Below are positions 6,701 to 10,099 of a stretch of DNA of 10,099 nt, in pieces; within the stretch, counting starts at the first letter, position 1; each line of letters begins with the position of its first letter. A program made the translations under genes and the position numbers. This DNA is from Methanomicrobiales archaeon (lineage in GTDB: Archaea > Halobacteriota > Methanomicrobia > Methanomicrobiales > JACTUA01). A model generated the notes under the pieces. That model did no database searches. It was given only the letters and a program-made list of their open reading frames with translations, and was not told the origin of the DNA. The stretch is from the NCBI GenBank assembly GCA_028678635.1, contig JAJRDC010000267.1:1-10099 (forward strand), given 5' to 3'.

Positions 6701-6716
6701 TCCCCCCACCGGGGGA
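6701..6716. repeat. 6-bp GC hairpin upstream of the GNAT gene
   Basis: Bases tccccc at 6701-6706 and ggggga at 6711-6716 are exact reverse complements around a 4-base loop. It lies 38 bases before the acetyltransferase start, in the divergent gap 6517-6754, which otherwise holds only the TATA-like element and a weak cacggg/cccgtg repeat (6579-6584/6591-6596). Chance is a fair explanation in DNA this rich in G and C. Confidence 0.4.
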
Positions 6717-6754
6717 CAGGGCAGGGGATTCCGGTGAGCAGGACCGAGGTGCCG

Positions 6755-7201
6755 ATGCCGGGAAAGCGCTTCCTGGTCCGCGAGGTCGGCGCATGGGAAA
6801 CCGGGGAGATCGTTGCCCTGTACCGGGCCGGTGGATGGTGGGACGAGAAACGGGACACCCCGGAGGAGATACCGGATCTGATCCTGGGGAGCCTGTCCTT
6901 CGTCGTGGCCACGGACAGCATTTCCGGGAAGGCCGTGGGGATGGGCCGGGTCATCTCTGACGGTGTCTCTGACGGGTACATCCAGGACCTGGTCGTCCTC
7001 CCCGAGTACCGGGGGAAAGGAGTGGGATCAGCAATCGTCCGGGCCCTCATCGCCTCCTGCCGGCGGCAGGGGATCCGCTGGCTGGCCCTCATTGCCGAGC
7101 CCGGATCAGACCACTTCTACGGGGTACAGGGATTTGCCACGGACGAGGGTGACGTGCCGATGCGGTACCGGGGGGACCTCTCCGATGATCCGGGGCAGTG
7201 A
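6755..7201 (+). CDS. GNAT-family N-acetyltransferase
   Basis: A 148-residue protein with the GNAT fold, expected to transfer an acetyl group from acetyl-CoA to an amine; the acceptor is unknown. The acetyl-CoA-binding motif A is clear: YIQDLVVLPEYRGKGVGSAI, with the pyrophosphate-binding RGKGVG at 86-91. VGMGRVISDG (61-70) and FYGVQGF near 121-127 also match the small GNAT pattern. ATG at 6755 is chosen because it has GAGG five bases upstream and leaves a standard-length domain. GTG at 6734 or 6749 would add only a few residues, and the farther upstream open frame has a non-protein-like, Arg/Gly-rich sequence. The gene is divergent from the pyrophosphatase and overlaps the next gene by 17 bases, so the two are probably co-expressed. 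Confidence 0.88.
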   Translation: MPGKRFLVREVGAWETGEIVALYRAGGWWDEKRDTPEEIPDLILGSLSFVVATDSISGKAVGMGRVISDGVSDGYIQDLVVLPEYRGKGVGSAIVRALIASCRRQGIRWLALIAEPGSDHFYGVQGFATDEGDVPMRYRGDLSDDPGQ

Positions 7202-8093
7202 CTTCCGGCCGGTCACCCTGGAAAACGCACCGGTCTTCCGGGCGCAGTATGCCCGGTACCCCCAGGTGCACAGCGACAACTCGTTCACGAACCTGGTCTG
7301 CTGGGCCCACTACGCCCATTACCGGTTCCTGCACCGCGGTGACCACCTGGTCATCTCCAGCACGGTTGCGGGAAAGACCCGGTTCCGGATGCCCATCGGG
7401 CCGCGGGATCCGGAGATACTCGCGGAGGTCGTGGATCTGGCCGTGCGGGAAGGCGAGGAAACACCCCTCGTCATGTTCGGGGCAGAGGATCGGGCCTGGT
7501 TCCGGAAACAGTACCCTGAGATCCCGCTCCACCCCCACCGGGCCTTCTTTGAGTACGTGTACCGGACGGCAGATCTTGCCGATCTCGCCGGGAAGCCCTA
7601 TCAGACGATCCGTCACCAGCTGAACCGGTTCCGGCGGAACTGCAACTTCCGGACCGACGCCGTGACCGCGGCGAATACCGGCGAGGTGAAGGAGTTCCTG
7701 GAGCAGTGGTGCGACTGGAAGGGGTGCGAGGGAGACCCGGTCCTCTCCCATGAGGAGGAAGCGGTCCTCTGCGCCCTGGACCACTTCGCTCCCCTGGACC
7801 TCTCAGGCCTGGTCGTCCGGGTGGACGGGAAGATCCTTGCCATGGCCATCTTTCAGGAACTGAACCCGGAGACCGCGGTGGTCCACTTCGAGAAGGGGCT
7901 CCCGGACTGTGCGGGGATCTACCGGGCGGTCAACCAGGAGACGGCCACCCTGCTCCGGGACCGCTACCCGTTCCTGAACCGGGAGAGCGATCTCGGTGTC
8001 CCCGGCCTCCGGGAGGCCAAGGAGCGCTATCACCCCCACCACATGGTGGAGGTCTGTTACCCCCGTCTCGTGGAGATGGTGCGGGTACTCTGA
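7185..8093 (+). CDS. DUF2156 protein (phosphatidylglycerol lysyltransferase C-terminal domain)
   Basis: A 302-residue soluble protein of the DUF2156 / LPG-synthase C-terminal family, which has a double GNAT-like fold. In the MprF enzymes this domain transfers an amino acid from tRNA to a lipid. Stand-alone members such as this one lack the membrane part and their reaction is not established. Family signatures seen are DFRPVTLEN at 6-14, HSDNSFTNLVCW at 29-40, GKPYQTIRHQLNRFRR at 136-151, VHFEKGLPDCAGIY at 233-246 and NRESDLGVPGLREAKERYHP at 265-284. ATG at 7185 follows a GGGGGGA tract and begins right before the family N-terminus; longer in-frame starts would be antisense-like sequence inside the GNAT gene. 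It overlaps that gene by 17 bases in another frame, which suggests translational coupling and a shared pathway. Confidence 0.9.
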   Translation: MIRGSDFRPVTLENAPVFRAQYARYPQVHSDNSFTNLVCWAHYAHYRFLHRGDHLVISSTVAGKTRFRMPIGPRDPEILAEVVDLAVREGEETPLVMFGAEDRAWFRKQYPEIPLHPHRAFFEYVYRTADLADLAGKPYQTIRHQLNRFRRNCNFRTDAVTAANTGEVKEFLEQWCDWKGCEGDPVLSHEEEAVLCALDHFAPLDLSGLVVRVDGKILAMAIFQELNPETAVVHFEKGLPDCAGIYRAVNQETATLLRDRYPFLNRESDLGVPGLREAKERYHPHHMVEVCYPRLVEMVRVL

Positions 8094-8121
8094 GGATCAC
8101 GGGATACCTCACTCTGAATTT

Positions 8122-8130
8122 AAAAAAAAA
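8122..8130 (-). terminator. T-run terminator for the surface-protein gene
   Basis: The minus strand reads nine T residues here, 20-28 bases after the TAA of the surface-protein gene (8150-8152), in a short AT-rich gap. Archaeal RNA polymerase stops at such T-runs without needing a hairpin. It is the only long T-run in the window. The plus-strand gene ending at 8093 meets the same tract as A residues, so it is unlikely to serve both. Confidence 0.65.
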
Positions 8131-8149
8131 GTAAATATTGGATTGTTTG

Positions 8150-10099
8150 TTATCTCAACCTTATCCGGATGATCTTTGATGACCCGTCATCCAATTCAAT
8201 CCGGAGCTGCCAGGTCCCGTCCACCATCCGTGTCGTGTCCATCGTGAAGATGTACAGGTTCTCATCGCGGTCATACCTGAAGAGGCTGTCCATATTCGCT
8301 TTCCCGGGTGAGACCGCCGGGATCTCGGAGCTCGGCTGGTCCCTATAGAACCTGGTGAGAAAGAGGCGCACAGTCGCTGTCGTGACCGCCTTCCCCTGGG
8401 CATCAGTCAAGCGGAACTTCACCGGAACGGCACTATTGTTCCGGAAGACAGAACTCCCATCGGTATCGATGGGAGGCAGGATCCCACTAAACTGGTACTG
8501 GATCGAGTAGGATGAGATTTCGGTCCGCTGGTTGCCGGCTACGTCTGTCGCGACCACACTAAGGGTCTTACTTCCCACGGCATCTGTCGGGACTGTTCCG
8601 CCGTTGGGAACCGTTCCGATCACCGATGCGACGCCGGATACGGGATCCTCTGCAGTGTAACTGGCAGTAAGGGCCTGTCTAAGGAGGTATACTCCCCCAT
8701 TAGCTGGATCCATGATGGTAACCAATGGCGGGGTCTTGTCGATGAGGATGTTCTCAGTCTCAACGTCTTCATGATTCCCGGCCATGTCCTCGGAACGGTA
8801 CTGGAGGTTGTTTGCACCTTCCGCTTTCACCAAGACCGGCTCGGTGTAAGGCGTCCATCCAGTGCTGTTGAGGTTGTATTCGGTGGCGGCAACCCCTGAT
8901 TCTTCATCGGTTGCACTGAGCGTAGCCTTCACATCCGAGGTCCACCACCCTCCGGAACCCTTCGTGCCATCCAAGGTAATCTCCGTTTCCGGCGGGGTCG
9001 TGTCGATAAGTTCGATCCCCTCTTTACTGATGCGGATGCCGAATGGCTTTGTTGGGATATCACCAATTGCACGATTGGTTGCGATATTCAGCGTCCCATC
9101 ATCAAACACGGATCTCAGGGAGAAGGTATCCGAGACCTGTGTACCTGCTTTCGGGATGACCGTGATCCAGTATTCACCAAGCACAGGGACGGGGATGGTG
9201 ACCTGCTCGTCGGTATCCCCATCGCTGTCCAGGTCAGGTTCCCCATATCGGGCATCCGGTATCTGCGAGGACTGCCAGTCAGTCTTCAGCCTGTCCGGGT
9301 TCTCGACACTCAGATGCACCGGCGAGAATGCTTCGATCCGTAACGTCTGGAGAACGGTGAGATGCACTGTGGACAATGTTGAGGTATCGGTTCCGTCAGT
9401 GACCTGGTACGTGAAGGTATCAATACCATCGTATCCTGTTTCCGGTGTGTAACTGAAGGATCCATCTCCGTTGACCGTAACGGTCCCATGCACTGGATCC
9501 ATTGCTTTCACACAGGTGATGGCATTGTCATCCGGATCCGTATCGTTGCCGAGGAGCCCCGGTGCAGAAATCGCCAGCATCGTCCCCTGTTCCATAGCAT
9601 AGAAGTCATCGAGAGCAAACGGCGCACGGTTCACGTTATTCACAGTGATCGTGACTTCTTCGGTGTCCTCCAGGGACCCGTCAGAGACCTCGAACTCTGG
9701 TGTGTAGGTGTTCGCCTGGGTGAAATCGGGTGTCCAGGAGAAGGTGTAGTTCCCATGACCATCGGGCGTGAATACTGCTCCTGCGGGCAGGTCCAGGGAG
9801 CTGAAGGTGAGGGCATCGCCATCGGGATCGGTAGCGTTCACCGGGAACGCGAGGAGCACCCCTTCATTAACGGTTTTATCGCCGATAGGATCGAGCACCG
9901 GCAGATGGTTCACAACGCCGGATTCGGTGGTGAAGGTCCAGACCTCGCTCTCGTTGGTGGCGCCATCCGGATCTTTGGCAACGACTTTCCAGGCGTAGGT
10001 GGTATCGTACGTGAGGATGCCGGGATCATAGACTGTGCCGAAATAATCCGGCTGAGCGATACTGAGTGACCCCGGTGTACCGAAGTACACATCGAACAT
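8150..10099 (-). CDS. Large multidomain surface protein, C-terminal 649 residues (5' partial)
   Basis: The frame is open to the window edge and the first residues (FDVYFGTPG) are mid-domain, so the start lies outside; the Met at the edge is probably internal. Domains in order, numbered from the edge: end of an FN3-like domain (1-60, ending VWTFTTE); an Ig/He_PIG-type domain (64-156, LPVLDPIGDKTVNEG, ATDPDGD); a cadherin-like/Big_9 domain (158-250, LGNDTDPDDN, GDGSFSYTPETGYDG); a region with an acidic DLDSDGDTDEQ (252-365); an OmpL47-type repeat (366-455, DTTPPETEITLDG); an Ig-like domain (456-535, DKTPPLVTI); and a PxKF-type C-terminal domain (536-649, SAVPVKFRLTDAQGK). Acidic DxD clusters suggest calcium binding. 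It is probably exported and adhesive or structural. No C-terminal membrane span, PGF-CTERM or LPXTG-like anchor is present. GC is about 50% in most hand-counted lines, against 63-73% nearby, suggesting a different history or strong compositional bias. Confidence 0.85.
   Translation of the reverse strand: MFDVYFGTPGSLSIAQPDYFGTVYDPGILTYDTTYAWKVVAKDPDGATNESEVWTFTTESGVVNHLPVLDPIGDKTVNEGVLLAFPVNATDPDGDALTFSSLDLPAGAVFTPDGHGNYTFSWTPDFTQANTYTPEFEVSDGSLEDTEEVTITVNNVNRAPFALDDFYAMEQGTMLAISAPGLLGNDTDPDDNAITCVKAMDPVHGTVTVNGDGSFSYTPETGYDGIDTFTYQVTDGTDTSTLSTVHLTVLQTLRIEAFSPVHLSVENPDRLKTDWQSSQIPDARYGEPDLDSDGDTDEQVTIPVPVLGEYWITVIPKAGTQVSDTFSLRSVFDDGTLNIATNRAIGDIPTKPFGIRISKEGIELIDTTPPETEITLDGTKGSGGWWTSDVKATLSATDEESGVAATEYNLNSTGWTPYTEPVLVKAEGANNLQYRSEDMAGNHEDVETENILIDKTPPLVTIMDPANGGVYLLRQALTASYTAEDPVSGVASVIGTVPNGGTVPTDAVGSKTLSVVATDVAGNQRTEISSYSIQYQFSGILPPIDTDGSSVFRNNSAVPVKFRLTDAQGKAVTTATVRLFLTRFYRDQPSSEIPAVSPGKANMDSLFRYDRDENLYIFTMDTTRMVDGTWQLRIELDDGSSKIIRIRLR

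Noticed and set aside
6572..6754. An N-terminal extension of the GNAT gene starting at 6572
   Set aside because: The extra residues are Arg/Gly-rich with no family similarity, and a better start with a ribosome binding site exists at 6755.
5617..6960. A plus-strand open frame of 447 codons opposite the pyrophosphatase gene
   Set aside because: It is antisense to a fully supported gene, is rich in Gly, Arg, His and Pro as expected from the complement of GC-rich codons, and has no recognisable motif. High GC lengthens such frames.
6963..7184. An N-terminal extension of the DUF2156 gene starting at 6963
   Set aside because: This part lies out of frame within the GNAT gene and its product is Ser/Gly/Thr-rich without family similarity. 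The family begins right after the ATG at 7185.

Overview
This window looks like chromosomal DNA of a methanogenic archaeon, most likely of the order Methanomicrobiales (inference). The grounds are a cobalt-type ECF transporter operon coupled to a cobyrinate/Ni-sirohydrochlorin amidase, archaeal-style TATA boxes and strong GGAGG-type ribosome binding sites, high GC (roughly 63-73% in hand-counted lines of the housekeeping genes), and a lower-GC multidomain surface protein of a kind common in this group.

Layout. (1) Bases 1-119 hold the last 38 codons of a plus-strand gene that I could not identify. (2) Bases 120-466 separate two convergent genes, contain no gene I can support, and carry several GC-rich inverted repeats, including a 10-bp hairpin that abuts a perfect 12-bp palindrome. 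(3) Bases 467-4792 are one minus-strand operon, transcribed cbiM-cbiN-cbiQ-cbiO-cbiA. CbiM and CbiN form the metal-recognition part, CbiQ is the coupling membrane protein and CbiO the ATPase. The last gene encodes a glutamine-dependent a,c-diamide synthase (CbiA, or its F430-pathway counterpart CfbB). Three junctions overlap by 1-4 bases and the fourth gap is 18 bases, so metal import and tetrapyrrole amidation are made from one message. A TATA box and an imperfect palindrome lie directly upstream of cbiM. (4) Bases 4900-6516, same strand, encode a CBS-DRTGG-CBS family II (manganese-type) inorganic pyrophosphatase, which would be controlled by adenine nucleotides. (5) Bases 6755-8093, plus strand, hold two overlapping genes: a small GNAT N-acetyltransferase and a DUF2156 (phosphatidylglycerol lysyltransferase C-terminal domain) protein. 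(6) Bases 8150-10099, minus strand, hold the C-terminal 649 residues of a large, probably exported protein made of FN3/Ig/cadherin-like, OmpL47-like and PxKF-type domains. Its start lies beyond the window and its base composition is clearly lower in GC.

The most interesting points are the unexplained C-terminal domain of about 100 residues on CbiO, the coupling of an amidase of uncertain metal specificity to the cobalt importer, and the candidate operator in front of cbiM. I saw no mobile element, CRISPR array, tRNA or rRNA, and no clear new multi-gene system.
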